Shown here in pieces: positions 1 through 6,039 of a DNA stretch of 8,135 nucleotides. This DNA is from Halovenus sp. GTDB taxonomy: Archaea > Halobacteriota > Halobacteria > Halobacteriales > Haloarculaceae. The stretch lies in assembly GCA_003551265.1 (NCBI GenBank), contig PUMG01000201.1, positions 1 to 8,135 of the forward strand, given 5' to 3'. The notes beneath the pieces were generated by a model. That model did not search any database and was not told where the DNA came from. It worked only from the letters and a program-made list of their open reading frames with translations. A program made the translations under genes and the position numbers. Position 1 is the stretch's first letter, and each line of letters begins with the position of its first letter.

Positions 1-1
1 A

Positions 2-124
2 CCCACGGAGGGGGCGTACTGGCAGTGGAACGAACACGACTGGATACCCGGCGATTTTGGGGAACAGTCGCGTTCGCTCGACCAACCCAGCCTCAGCAAA
101 CCCGCAAGTTCGCAGCCGGGGTAA
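2..124 (+). CDS. tnpB: C-terminal end of a probable TnpB RNA-guided nuclease (5' partial)
   Basis: An open frame of 40 codons enters from the left edge and ends in TAA at 122-124. It reads as a Trp/Asp/Ser/Pro-rich tail (begins PTEGAYWQWNEHDW, ends SKPASSQPG). The catalytic RuvC and zinc-ribbon parts would be upstream and are not visible, so the call rests on position: the frame ends 26 bases before an IS605-type right-end guide sequence, exactly where tnpB ends in such elements. In this family the 3' end of tnpB also encodes the scaffold of the omega/reRNA. Another plus-strand frame runs through the hairpin and into the neighbouring gene (to about 276), but it crosses the IS boundary and is not credible. 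Whether the full gene is intact cannot be judged. Confidence 0.6.
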   Translation, partial: PTEGAYWQWNEHDWIPGDFGEQSRSLDQPSLSKPASSQPG

Positions 125-200
125 CCAGCTGGTTGGATTACCCACGGAGGAATCCCACTGACTTCAGTCGTGGGAGGTGGTCAAGTCCACTCCCCTGGGA
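30..200 (+). ncRNA. Probable TnpB omega RNA (reRNA) scaffold plus guide; 5' boundary unknown
   Basis: In ISDra2 and relatives, an RNA covering the 3' end of tnpB and the right end guides TnpB. The scaffold ends at the IS terminus and the guide (about 16-20 nt) is copied from the flanking DNA. The right end here has the same order as ISDra2 (GAATC, stem, short loop, stem, GAGG, TCAA), so the scaffold would end at 184 and the guide would begin at 185 (GTCCACTCCCCTGGGA at 185-200). That guide is complementary to the last sense codons of the minus-strand toxin gene. The 5' end given is arbitrary, the existence of the RNA is inferred from family knowledge, and the 3' processing point is not visible. 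Confidence 0.45.
153..175 (+). repeat. IS right-end hairpin with bulged T
   Basis: TCCCAC (153-158) pairs with GTGGGA (170-175). T159 is left unpaired, then GAC (160-162) pairs with GTC (167-169) around a TTCA loop (163-166). A nine-pair stem with one extrahelical T is the form bound by TnpA of IS608/ISDra2 as single-stranded DNA. In RNA form the same hairpin is the last stem of the omega RNA scaffold. It is followed by GAGGTGG and the terminal TCAA. Confidence 0.8.
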
Positions 201-516
201 CGTAGAGAACGGTTCCAGTAAGGCAGTCAGTGTACCGCTCTATTCGTCGAATTGCCGCTGCGATTTCTCCGGGTGAAGCGGACGTATCGCACGCGAGGAT
301 GCCAGGATGGTGTACAACGTCCAGTTCGGGATCGGCACCACGAAAATCGGTATCTTCAGTTAAGATGGGACGGTCGGTACCACGCGCATAGTCTAAGACA
401 ACTGCATCTTCGGCTCCCAGATCAACATCATCGCCAACGACAGCAACATCATGCCCTTCTCCTTGGAGAGCAGAAACAATAGCTGGTGGAATATGTTCGT
501 CAGCCAGCAGTCTCAT
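181..516 (-). CDS. DUF5615-family PIN-like toxin/nuclease
   Basis: A 111-residue protein resembling DUF5615 (Mut7-C/PIN-like) proteins, the putative RNase toxins usually paired with DUF433 proteins. The N-terminus MRLLADEHIP (D6, E7) matches the family's LLLDENLSP strand. Next come GHDV (21-24), an acidic centre D32/E36/D37, VLDYARG (40-46) and the strand PILTEDTDF (50-58), whose D55 and D57 fit the PIN-type metal-binding acids. Length is near the family norm. Its ATG overlaps the upstream antitoxin's stop (ATGA, 513-516), indicating translational coupling. The TGA stop (181-183) is supplied by the TCAA end of the adjacent IS, so the original C-terminus may have been slightly longer. Base composition looks more AT-rich than that of the downstream housekeeping genes, consistent with transfer. 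The substrate is unknown; RNase activity is inferred from the fold. Confidence 0.85.
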   Translation of the reverse strand: MRLLADEHIPPAIVSALQGEGHDVAVVGDDVDLGAEDAVVLDYARGTDRPILTEDTDFRGADPELDVVHHPGILACDTSASPGEIAAAIRRIERYTDCLTGTVLYVPGEWT

Positions 517-812
517 GCTTCGGGCTCTGACCGAGTCTTCGAAGTGAGATCTTCGGGGCCACGAACGACTGCAAGACCTTCAGGAACGGCCTGACGCTCG
601 GCCTGGACTTGCCGCATCTCCTCTGCGTGATCATAGTAGTACACCAGAGCGCGATAAACGTCTGCAATATCGAGACCATAGTCAGCGGCAACCTGTTCTG
701 GCGGTTCTCCCGCATCAATCACCCGTTTCACGATGTGGTGGACACCGATACGCCTTCCTTTAATCCGTGGCGCACCACCAAGAGTGTCTTCTGTCGACAC
801 TATCTCAGTCAT
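513..812 (-). CDS. DUF433-family antitoxin-like protein
   Basis: A 99-residue protein with the DUF433 pattern: GGAPRIKGRRIGVHHIV (residues 12-28) corresponds to the family's GKPVIRGTRIPV signature, followed by PPEQVAADYGLDIADVYRALVYY (37-59), the helical part containing the family's usual P-E-x-(I/V)-x-x-x-Y motif. DUF433 domains are small helical, winged-HTH-like proteins found directly upstream of DUF5615 genes, where they act or are predicted to act as antitoxins and operon repressors. The C-terminal 40 residues, rich in Glu, Arg and Gln, probably contact the toxin. It overlaps the toxin gene by 4 bases. A TATA element 26-32 bases upstream suggests a leaderless start at this ATG. Antitoxin function is inferred from pairing. 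Confidence 0.85.
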   Translation of the reverse strand: MTEIVSTEDTLGGAPRIKGRRIGVHHIVKRVIDAGEPPEQVAADYGLDIADVYRALVYYYDHAEEMRQVQAERQAVPEGLAVVRGPEDLTSKTRSEPEA

Positions 813-837
813 TGGGTAGACGCTACGTCCCGAATGG

Positions 838-844
838 ATATAAA
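838..844 (-). promoter_or_regulatory. TATA box of the antitoxin-toxin operon
   Basis: On the minus strand TTTATAT is centred about 29 bases before the antitoxin ATG (810-812), which places transcription start within a few bases of the start codon. It lies in the 86-base gap after cdc48, so the pair has its own promoter rather than depending only on cdc48 readthrough. The pyrimidine-rich minus-strand stretch between the cdc48 stop and this box (CTACTTCCTTTC, about 855-866) could serve as the cdc48 terminator, but this is weak. Confidence 0.6.
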
Positions 845-898
845 GGCTGGTCGAAAGGAAGTAGTGATCGATGCCTGCTGTGTCGCGTCGAGTTTCAC

Positions 899-3163
899 CT
901 AGTGGAACGTCCGGCCGATTTCCGGTTTGTCGTCCGTACCGGGCGCTCCGGTGTCGAGTTTCTCTTCGACCTTTTCGTAGCGGGCGCGGGTCTCGTCGTC
1001 GACGCTCGGTTTGACCTCGTCGAGCGCGTGCTCGAAGTGGTCGGCCGTCACGCGGACGTTTCCGACGCTTTCGGTGACTTCCTCGCGGGAAACGCTGTTG
1101 ATGAACTCCCGCGATGCAGCCATCGACGCCTCGCGACAGACGGCCTCGATGTCGGCACCGACGTAGCCTTCCGTTCTCGCGGCGAAGTCGTCGAGGTCGA
1201 CATCGTGGGCGAGAGGCTTGTTGCGCGTGTGGACCTCGAAGATCCGCTTGCGGGCATCCTCATCAGGCACCGGCACGTGGACGTGGCGGTCGAGGCGACC
1301 CGGCCGCAACAGCGCGTTGTCGATGAGGTCGGGACGGTTCGTCGTCGCGATGACCACCACGTCTTCGAGTTCCTCGATGCCGTCGAGTTCGGTCAGCAAC
1401 TGGGAGACGACGCGCTCGCCGACGCCCGAATCGCTCATGCCCTGGCCACGCTCGGTCGCGATGGAGTCGATTTCGTCGAAGAACACCACCGACGGTGCGT
1501 TCGAGCGAGCCTTCTCGAACACCTCGCGGACGCCCTTCTCGCTCTCGCCCACGTACTTGTTGAGCAACTCCGGACCCTTGATGGAGATGAAGTTGCTCTT
1601 GGACTCGTTGGCGATGGCTTTCGCCAGCAGCGTCTTCCCGGTTCCGGGTGGACCGTACATCAGCACACCCTTTGCAGCTTCCATGTCCATCTGCTCGAAC
1701 ACCTCGGGGTACTCGAGTGGCCACTGGATCGTCTCGCGCAGGCGCTCTTTGGTGTCACCGAGACCACCGACGTCGTCCCAGGTGACGTCGGGAACCTCGA
1801 CGAACACCTCACGGAGCGCCGACGGTTCGATTCCTTTCATCGACTGCTTGAAATCGCGCTCGGTGACCCGCAACTTTTCGAGCGTCTCCGCATCGATTTC
1901 GTCCTCTTCGAGGTTGAGCTGTGGGCGCACCCGCCGGAGTGCGTTCATCGCAGCTTCCTTGGCGAGTTGCTCGATGTCGGCACCGACGAAGCCGTGGGTG
2001 TTCTCGGCGTACTTGTCCAGGTCGATACCGTCAGAGAGCGGCATTCCACGGGTGTGGACCTGCAGTATCTCTTTGCGACCGTCTCTGTCCGGGACGCCGA
2101 CTTCGATCTCACGGTCGAAGCGACCGCCACGGCGGAGCGCCGGGTCGAGTGCGTCCACACGGTTGGTCGCCCCGATGACGATGACCTGTCCGCGGTCTTC
2201 CAATCCGTCCATTAGCGAGAGGAGCTGGGCAACGACGCGCCGTTCGACATCGCCCGAGGTCTCGCCACGTTTGGGTGCAATCGAGTCTATCTCGTCGATG
2301 AACACCACTGCAGGTGCGTTCTCGGTCGCCTCGTCGAATATCTCGCGGAGTTGTTCTTCGGATTCGCCGTAGTACTTCGACATGATCTCCGGACCGGAGA
2401 TGTCGGTGAAGTAGGCGTCAATCTCGTTGGCGACGGCCTGTGCCATCAGCGTCTTCCCCGTGCCAGGCGGGCCGTGGAGGAGGACACCCTTGGGCGGTTC
2501 GATGCCGAGTTGCTGGAACAGTTCGGGGTGGCGCATCGGCAACTCGATCATCTCACGAACCTGCTCTAGCTCGCCGTCGAGTCCACCGATGTCCTCATAG
2601 GTGATGCTCGGGGTTGCCGCCTGTGCTTCCTGGGCATCTGCAATCTGCTCAGCAGGCTGCTCGCTGATGGTTATCTCCGTTGAGTCGGTGACGACCACAG
2701 TCCCACCAGGACTGGAGTCTGCGATTCGCAGCGGAATCTTCTGACCCGACATCGACGAGAGCGGACCGAGCCCGAACGAGACGTGTACTGTCTGTCCCTC
2801 GGTCACTGCCTGTCCGCTCAGATTCTGCCGAATCATCGGACCGACGTCACCCCGAACCCGGAGGTTCTGGGGCAGCGCAACCGTCAGCGTCCGCGCGGGC
2901 TGGACGTCCGCTTTCTCCACACGGACGGAGTCGTCGATACCGGTTCCCGTCTCCCGCCGGAGGCGGCCGTCGATGCGGATGATTCCATGGCCACTGTCCT
3001 CCGGATAGCCGGGCCAGACGCGTGCAACGCTCCGACCGGCTTCACCCGCGATGACGATGTAATCCCCGTTCTCGAGGCTCATCTCGCTCATCGCGTGCCG
3101 GTCGACCGCTGCCAGTCCACGGCCCGCGTCCTTCTGTTTAAGTGGTTTGACAGTTAGCTTCAT
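899..3163 (-). CDS. cdc48: Cdc48/VAT-type double-ring AAA+ unfoldase
   Basis: A 754-residue cytosolic ATP-driven unfoldase/segregase, the archaeal homologue of p97/VCP and VAT, at the usual family length. An N-terminal double-psi barrel and CDC48_2 domain occupy about 1-185. D1 has Walker A GPPGTGKT (231-238), aromatic pore loop KYYG (263-266), Walker B VVFIDEID (286-293), sensor N334 and Arg fingers R345/R348. D2 has Walker A GPPGTGKT (504-511), pore loop KYVG (536-539), Walker B VVFFDEID (559-566), sensor N609 and Arg fingers R620/R623. Both rings keep all catalytic residues and pore aromatics, as in VAT and unlike p97 D1, so threading through both rings is expected. The acidic tail (about 720-754) ends RTFH, not a clear HbYX motif. 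The ATG overlaps the stop of the upstream 76-residue gene (ATGA, 3160-3163), so the two are co-transcribed and probably translationally coupled. Haloarchaea often have several Cdc48 paralogues; which one this is cannot be told. Confidence 0.97.
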   Translation of the reverse strand: MKLTVKPLKQKDAGRGLAAVDRHAMSEMSLENGDYIVIAGEAGRSVARVWPGYPEDSGHGIIRIDGRLRRETGTGIDDSVRVEKADVQPARTLTVALPQNLRVRGDVGPMIRQNLSGQAVTEGQTVHVSFGLGPLSSMSGQKIPLRIADSSPGGTVVVTDSTEITISEQPAEQIADAQEAQAATPSITYEDIGGLDGELEQVREMIELPMRHPELFQQLGIEPPKGVLLHGPPGTGKTLMAQAVANEIDAYFTDISGPEIMSKYYGESEEQLREIFDEATENAPAVVFIDEIDSIAPKRGETSGDVERRVVAQLLSLMDGLEDRGQVIVIGATNRVDALDPALRRGGRFDREIEVGVPDRDGRKEILQVHTRGMPLSDGIDLDKYAENTHGFVGADIEQLAKEAAMNALRRVRPQLNLEEDEIDAETLEKLRVTERDFKQSMKGIEPSALREVFVEVPDVTWDDVGGLGDTKERLRETIQWPLEYPEVFEQMDMEAAKGVLMYGPPGTGKTLLAKAIANESKSNFISIKGPELLNKYVGESEKGVREVFEKARSNAPSVVFFDEIDSIATERGQGMSDSGVGERVVSQLLTELDGIEELEDVVVIATTNRPDLIDNALLRPGRLDRHVHVPVPDEDARKRIFEVHTRNKPLAHDVDLDDFAARTEGYVGADIEAVCREASMAASREFINSVSREEVTESVGNVRVTADHFEHALDEVKPSVDDETRARYEKVEEKLDTGAPGTDDKPEIGRTFH

Positions 3164-3390
3164 TCTCTCACCTCTACAGTGAGGACGCCATTGTTCATAA
3201 ACACTTGCGCACCCTCGTCGATGTCGATGTCGTACTGCTTGCCGTCGACGATGACGATGGCGGTGTCTCCGACCGCTTCGACGGTCGCATCACCCCGCAG
3301 ACCGAAATCCACGACGAACTCTGTCCGGTCGTCGTACTCGAATCGACGGGTCTCGAGTCCCTGCTCTCTCAGCGTACTGTTGATGTCCAT
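3160..3390 (-). CDS. Hsp20-like (alpha-crystallin-type) small protein coupled to cdc48
   Basis: A 76-residue acidic protein with no name I can assign with certainty. After a short helical or disordered lead (1-20) it is almost all predicted beta strand: TEFVVDFGL (23-31), ATVEAVGD (35-42), [15 protein letters not shown] (43-57), then [14 protein letters not shown] (61-74). The ending NNGVLTVEV matches the last core strands of the alpha-crystallin domain (consensus xNGVLTVxV), and the strand order resembles a shortened version of that domain lacking the long loop. It lacks the C-terminal I-x-I anchor needed for large Hsp20 oligomers. It is the first gene of the cdc48 operon and overlaps cdc48 by 4 bases, so equimolar expression with Cdc48 is likely. 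A substrate-holding or adaptor role is inferred from context only. A TATA element about 30 bases upstream supports this start. Confidence 0.8.
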   Translation of the reverse strand: MDINSTLREQGLETRRFEYDDRTEFVVDFGLRGDATVEAVGDTAIVIVDGKQYDIDIDEGAQVFMNNGVLTVEVRE

Positions 3391-3414
3391 ACTAACTACA
3401 CGTTAGCCGTGTAA

Positions 3415-3424
3415 GTATTTAAAT
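3415..3424 (-). promoter_or_regulatory. TATA box of the Hsp20-like/cdc48 operon
   Basis: On the minus strand the sequence reads ATTTAAATAC, with a TTTAAATA core centred about 30 bases before the ATG at 3388-3390. The start of transcription would be within about 3-5 bases of the start codon, giving a near-leaderless message. The upstream side (3425-3437) is purine-rich on this strand (AAGATAAGAAAG), which may include the BRE. Confidence 0.65.
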
Positions 3425-3566
3425 CTTTCTTATCTTTTGGATTGTAGTATGGCGGTTTTCGACATTCAATGTATTTGCGGTTCACACTCGCAACCATCTC
3501 ATAGAGTCGTTCATAACTGGCGGAAAAGAGTCACAGACGACCCTCTGGGTGAGTGCTGGAGGTCAG

Positions 3567-3581
3567 TGCCAGTTACTGGCA
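3567..3581. repeat. Perfect 15-base palindrome downstream of the lrp-type gene
   Basis: TGCCAGT-T-ACTGGCA: seven bases on each side of a single central base. It lies 54 bases beyond the stop of the Lrp/AsnC-type gene and about 145 bases upstream of the cdc48-operon TATA box. The dyad is the size and symmetry of a dimeric regulator site and would suit an HTH protein such as Lrp. A one-base centre makes a poor RNA hairpin, so an operator is somewhat more likely than a terminator. Function unproven. Confidence 0.4.
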
Positions 3582-3635
3582 GGCAGAACTGTCTCAATAA
3601 TGAATGTATTCGTCGACAGGAGTTTCGACTGTCAG

Positions 3636-4064
3636 TCACGCAATCCGTTCGTGAAGCACCGTGGGGCAGGCGGCAGTCACGCCGTCGATGGAGAGGATTT
3701 CCTCGCTGATGATCTCGTTGATGGTGGTGCTGCTGTCAGCCTGGAGTTTCGCCATCAGCATATGGTCGCCTGTGGCCGTGTAGAGTGCGACGAGCGAGTT
3801 GAGGTCGCGCAGCGCGCTGGTAATCTGGACGTACCGTTCGCTTTCGACGTCGATGCCGACGAGGGCGATGCTCTGATGGTCGAGTTTCTTCGGGTTCAGT
3901 TCGACGGAGTAGCCGACGATTGCACCATCGTCTTCGAGTTTCTTGATGTACTTCTGGGCAGTCGGTCTCGATACACCCGCCCGGTCGGCTATCTCTCCGA
4001 CCGAGGCTTTCGGGTCGTCGGACAGAATAGAAAGCAGGTCTTTCTCGACCGATTCACTATCCAT
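3636..4064 (-). CDS. Lrp/AsnC-family transcriptional regulator
   Basis: A 142-residue regulator of normal length for the family. The N-terminal winged HTH (about 5-52) carries the recognition region VGEIADRAGVSRPTAQKYI (22-40) and the wing VGYSVELNP (50-58). The C-terminal RAM/SAM domain (about 66-140) contains ALVGIDV (67-73), the ligand-loop signature YTATGDHMLMAKL (95-107, with G99-D100), and the closing strand VTAACPTVL (129-137). Such proteins form dimers to octamers on DNA and respond to amino acids. The effector of this one is not predictable. It is divergent from the pepF gene, and a TATGAGG-type inverted pair lies in the shared promoter region, so autoregulation and control of pepF are plausible. 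It resembles the haloarchaeal LrpA-type regulators, but I cannot assign a specific paralogue. Confidence 0.93.
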   Translation of the reverse strand: MDSESVEKDLLSILSDDPKASVGEIADRAGVSRPTAQKYIKKLEDDGAIVGYSVELNPKKLDHQSIALVGIDVESERYVQITSALRDLNSLVALYTATGDHMLMAKLQADSSTTINEIISEEILSIDGVTAACPTVLHERIA

Positions 4065-4081
4065 ACGTCGTCTTAATGCGT

Positions 4082-4145
4082 GCCCGCCTCATAACTCTCC
4101 TGTTCTCGAACGCGACTCAAACAGGGCCGTCAGTATGAGGAAGGC
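4082..4145. promoter_or_regulatory. Inverted TATGAGGNNGGC pair in the divergent lrp/pepF promoter region
   Basis: The 12-base motif TATGAGGNNGGC occurs on the minus strand at 4082-4093 (NN = CG) and on the plus strand at 4134-4145 (NN = AA), separated by 40 bases and pointing outward towards each gene. One copy overlaps the lrp-type TATA region. The other sits just upstream of the pepF TATA region, where a BRE or operator would be. A dimeric or octameric Lrp protein could bind both. This is inferred from symmetry and position. Confidence 0.4.
4087..4096 (-). promoter_or_regulatory. Putative TATA element of the lrp-type gene
   Basis: The minus strand reads GAGTTATGAGG, centred about 28 bases before the ATG at 4062-4064, the position expected for a leaderless haloarchaeal promoter. 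The match to a TATA box (TTATGA) is weak, and the element overlaps one arm of the TATGAGG inverted pair. Confidence 0.4.
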
Positions 4146-4153
4146 TTAGGTAA
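4145..4153 (+). promoter_or_regulatory. Putative TATA element of pepF
   Basis: CTTAGGTAA is centred about 27 bases before the ATG at 4176, which would make the transcript leaderless. The sequence is an imperfect TATA box, and no Shine-Dalgarno motif precedes the start codon, in keeping with leaderless initiation. Confidence 0.4.
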
Positions 4154-4175
4154 GCGACAGACAAAGCCGGTACTG

Positions 4176-5966
4176 ATGAGTTCGGTACCCGAGCGGAGCG
4201 AGATAGACGAGGCGTATCGCTGGGACCTCGAATCCCTGTTCGCAGACGACGAGGAGTGGGCAGACGCCTACGAGGCGGTCGAGTCAGACGTTCCGGGTCT
4301 GGCCGAGTTCGAGGGGCAACTCACAGATGATGCCGCGACACTCTCGCGTTTTTTCGAGGAGTACGAGCGTCTCATGCGCGAAGTTGCGAACGTCTACACG
4401 TACGCACGACTGCGGAGTGACGAGAATACACAGAATAGCGACGCGCAGGCGATGGTTACACGCGCAAAGGCGCTGGCGACGCGGGCGAACAGCACGACGA
4501 GTTTCATCGAGCCGGAGATTCAACAGCTCGACAACGACGACGTACAGGCACTGATGGCAGACGAGCCAGGTCTCGAACAGTACGAACACTACTTCGACGA
4601 CATTCTACGCCAGAAGCCACACACACGCTCGCCAGAAGTCGAGACGTTGCTGGCGGAACTCGGTGAGGTGACCGGGGCACCGGGTGAGATCTACAACATG
4701 CTCTCGAACGCGGACATGACGTTCCCGACGGTCGAGGGTCCCGATGGTGAAGACACACAGATTACACTCAGTAACTTCGTCAGCTTGCTGAAAGACCCCG
4801 ACCGGGCGTTTCGCCAGCGTGTCTACGAGGCGTACTTCGACGAGTGGGAGGGTGTCAGAAACGCAGTCGGGACAGCGTATCGAAACAGCGTCAAGAAAAA
4901 CGAGAAACTCGCGACGGCACGGAACTACGACAGCCCGCGTGCGGCGGCACTCGATGGTCCTAACATCCCTGTCGAAGTGTACGACACCCTGGTCGAGACA
5001 GTACGGGACAACCTCGATACGCTTCACAGACACGCGACCCTCAAGCAAGAGATTCTCGGCGTCGACGACCTCCAGATGTGGGACCTCTACGTTCCGATGG
5101 TCGAGGACGAGGGCCCGGAACTCCCCTATGAGGACGCCTGTGAGTACGTCGTCGAGGCGGTCGAACCGCTCGGTGAAGCGTATCAGTCCCGGATGGCCGA
5201 GGGGCTCGACTCGCGGTGGGTCGACGTCTACGAGACAGACGGCAAGCGCTCGGGCGCATACAGCAGCGGGACGTACGACTCCCAGCCGTACATTCTGATG
5301 AACTATCAGGACGACGTGAACTCGATGTACACGCTCGCCCACGAACTCGGGCACTCGATGCACTCCGAACTCGCTGCCGACGCCCAGCCCTACATCTACG
5401 CAGACTACACACTGTTCGTCGCCGAGATTGCATCGACCGTCAACGAGACGCTTCTGACTCATCACCTGCTCGAAACCGTCGAGGACGAACACCTCCGCCG
5501 GCACGTCCTCAACGAGTACCTCGAACGCTTCCGGAGCGTGCTGTTCCGCCAGACGATGTTCGCGGAGTTCGAACACCGGGCCCACCAGCGCTCACAACAG
5601 GGTGAACCACTCACTTCCGACGCGCTCGACGACCTCTTCGCAGACATCAAAGGCGACTACTACGAACCGGCAGTACTCGACGACCGAATCGCCCGTGAGT
5701 GGATGCGGATTCCGCATTTCTACCGGGCGTTTTACGTGTTCCAGTACTCCACTGGCATCTCTGCAGCCGTTGCGCTGGTCGAGGCGATTCGTGACGAGGG
5801 TGAACCAGCGGCACAGCGCTACCGTGAGTTCCTCAGCAGCGGTTCCCACGGCTACCCGCTGGAGTTGCTTCAGGACGCCGGGGTAGACCTGACCGAACCA
5901 GCGCCTATCGAACAGGCGATTGCTGTCTACGACGACGTCCTCGACGAACTCGACGCCCTCGTGTAG
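4176..5966 (+). CDS. pepF: Oligoendopeptidase F, M3-family zinc metallopeptidase
   Basis: A 596-residue cytosolic zinc peptidase of standard PepF length, which cleaves short oligopeptides rather than folded proteins. The gluzincin site is complete: HELGH at 389-393 (ligands H389 and H393, catalytic E390) and the third ligand E417 in VAEIAST (415-421), 24 residues after the second His as in family M3. The helical N-terminal PepF domain covers about 10-200. The segment HFYRAFYVFQYSTG (514-527) is the conserved Tyr-rich strip that closes the active-site channel and binds substrate. GSHGYPLELLQDAGVDL (556-572) is the usual C-terminal signature. There is no signal peptide. It lies divergent from an Lrp-type regulator and 73 bases upstream of the PAN gene, which has its own TATA box. 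A role in trimming peptides released by the proteasome is likely but inferred. Start chosen because MSSVPERSEIDEAYRWDL fits family N-termini and the promoter spacing. Confidence 0.96.
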   Translation: MSSVPERSEIDEAYRWDLESLFADDEEWADAYEAVESDVPGLAEFEGQLTDDAATLSRFFEEYERLMREVANVYTYARLRSDENTQNSDAQAMVTRAKALATRANSTTSFIEPEIQQLDNDDVQALMADEPGLEQYEHYFDDILRQKPHTRSPEVETLLAELGEVTGAPGEIYNMLSNADMTFPTVEGPDGEDTQITLSNFVSLLKDPDRAFRQRVYEAYFDEWEGVRNAVGTAYRNSVKKNEKLATARNYDSPRAAALDGPNIPVEVYDTLVETVRDNLDTLHRHATLKQEILGVDDLQMWDLYVPMVEDEGPELPYEDACEYVVEAVEPLGEAYQSRMAEGLDSRWVDVYETDGKRSGAYSSGTYDSQPYILMNYQDDVNSMYTLAHELGHSMHSELAADAQPYIYADYTLFVAEIASTVNETLLTHHLLETVEDEHLRRHVLNEYLERFRSVLFRQTMFAEFEHRAHQRSQQGEPLTSDALDDLFADIKGDYYEPAVLDDRIAREWMRIPHFYRAFYVFQYSTGISAAVALVEAIRDEGEPAAQRYREFLSSGSHGYPLELLQDAGVDLTEPAPIEQAIAVYDDVLDELDALV

Positions 5967-6002
5967 CACAATTGTTGACTCTGTCTGACGCTCTCCCGAA
6001 AG

Positions 6003-6011
6003 CCTTTATTC
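6003..6011 (+). promoter_or_regulatory. TATA box of the PAN gene
   Basis: CCTTTATTC is centred about 32 bases before the ATG at 6040, predicting a 5' untranslated region of only a few bases. The purine-rich GAAAG just upstream (5999-6002 region) could be part of the BRE. The T-rich bases here may also help terminate pepF transcripts. The pepF-to-PAN gap is 73 bases, so PAN may be expressed both from this promoter and by readthrough. Confidence 0.6.
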
Positions 6012-6039
6012 TATCAGGGCGAACGAATCGAGTAACCAG

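Larger units (their letters stand above)
1..184 (+). mobile_element. Right end of an IS200/IS605-family element (partial)
   Basis: Only the 3' part of the element is in the window. It contains the end of a probable tnpB (stop at 122-124) followed by a right-end structure typical of this family: a GAAT guide tetranucleotide at 150-153, an imperfect hairpin at 153-175, and a terminal TCAA at 181-184. GAAT and TCAA are the guide and cleavage tetranucleotides known from IS608 and ISDra2, and the hairpin has the extrahelical T expected for TnpA recognition. The boundary at 184 is inferred from this match. The left end, tnpA if present, and the target-adjacent motif lie outside the window. These elements move as single strands and leave no target duplication, so none is expected. 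Confidence 0.8.
3391..3635. other. 245-base intergenic region between the cdc48 operon and the lrp-type gene
   Basis: Both flanking genes are on the minus strand. The segment holds the cdc48-operon promoter (3415-3424), an AT-rich patch (about 3412-3450), and a perfect 15-base palindrome at 3567-3581. A short T run on the minus strand (3524-3527) might help end the upstream message. A plus-strand frame beginning at 3437 was judged not to be a gene. No RNA gene was recognised. Confidence 0.6.

Noticed and set aside
25..276. An 83-codon plus-strand frame over the IS end
   Set aside because: It crosses the IS boundary at 184 and the toxin gene, and translates the hairpin itself. The other frame, ending at 122-124, stops in the place expected for tnpB.
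767..2372. Long plus-strand open frames opposite cdc48 (767-2215 and 1218-2372)
   Set aside because: They lie antisense to a fully conserved Cdc48. Their composition (Arg/His/Val-rich or Ser-rich) is the usual by-product of GC-rich third positions, and no family motif is visible.
3437..3709. A 90-codon plus-strand frame in the gap before the lrp-type gene
   Set aside because: It has a non-acidic, Arg/Cys/Trp-rich composition unlike haloarchaeal proteins, runs into the antisense of the lrp-type gene, and has no promoter at the right distance.
4605..5585. A 326-codon minus-strand open frame inside pepF
   Set aside because: It is antisense to the conserved catalytic domain of PepF, shows no recognisable domain, and fits the same GC-bias artefact.
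5970..5978. CAATTG palindrome after the pepF stop as a terminator
   Set aside because: It is only six bases, has no adjoining T run, and could occur by chance.
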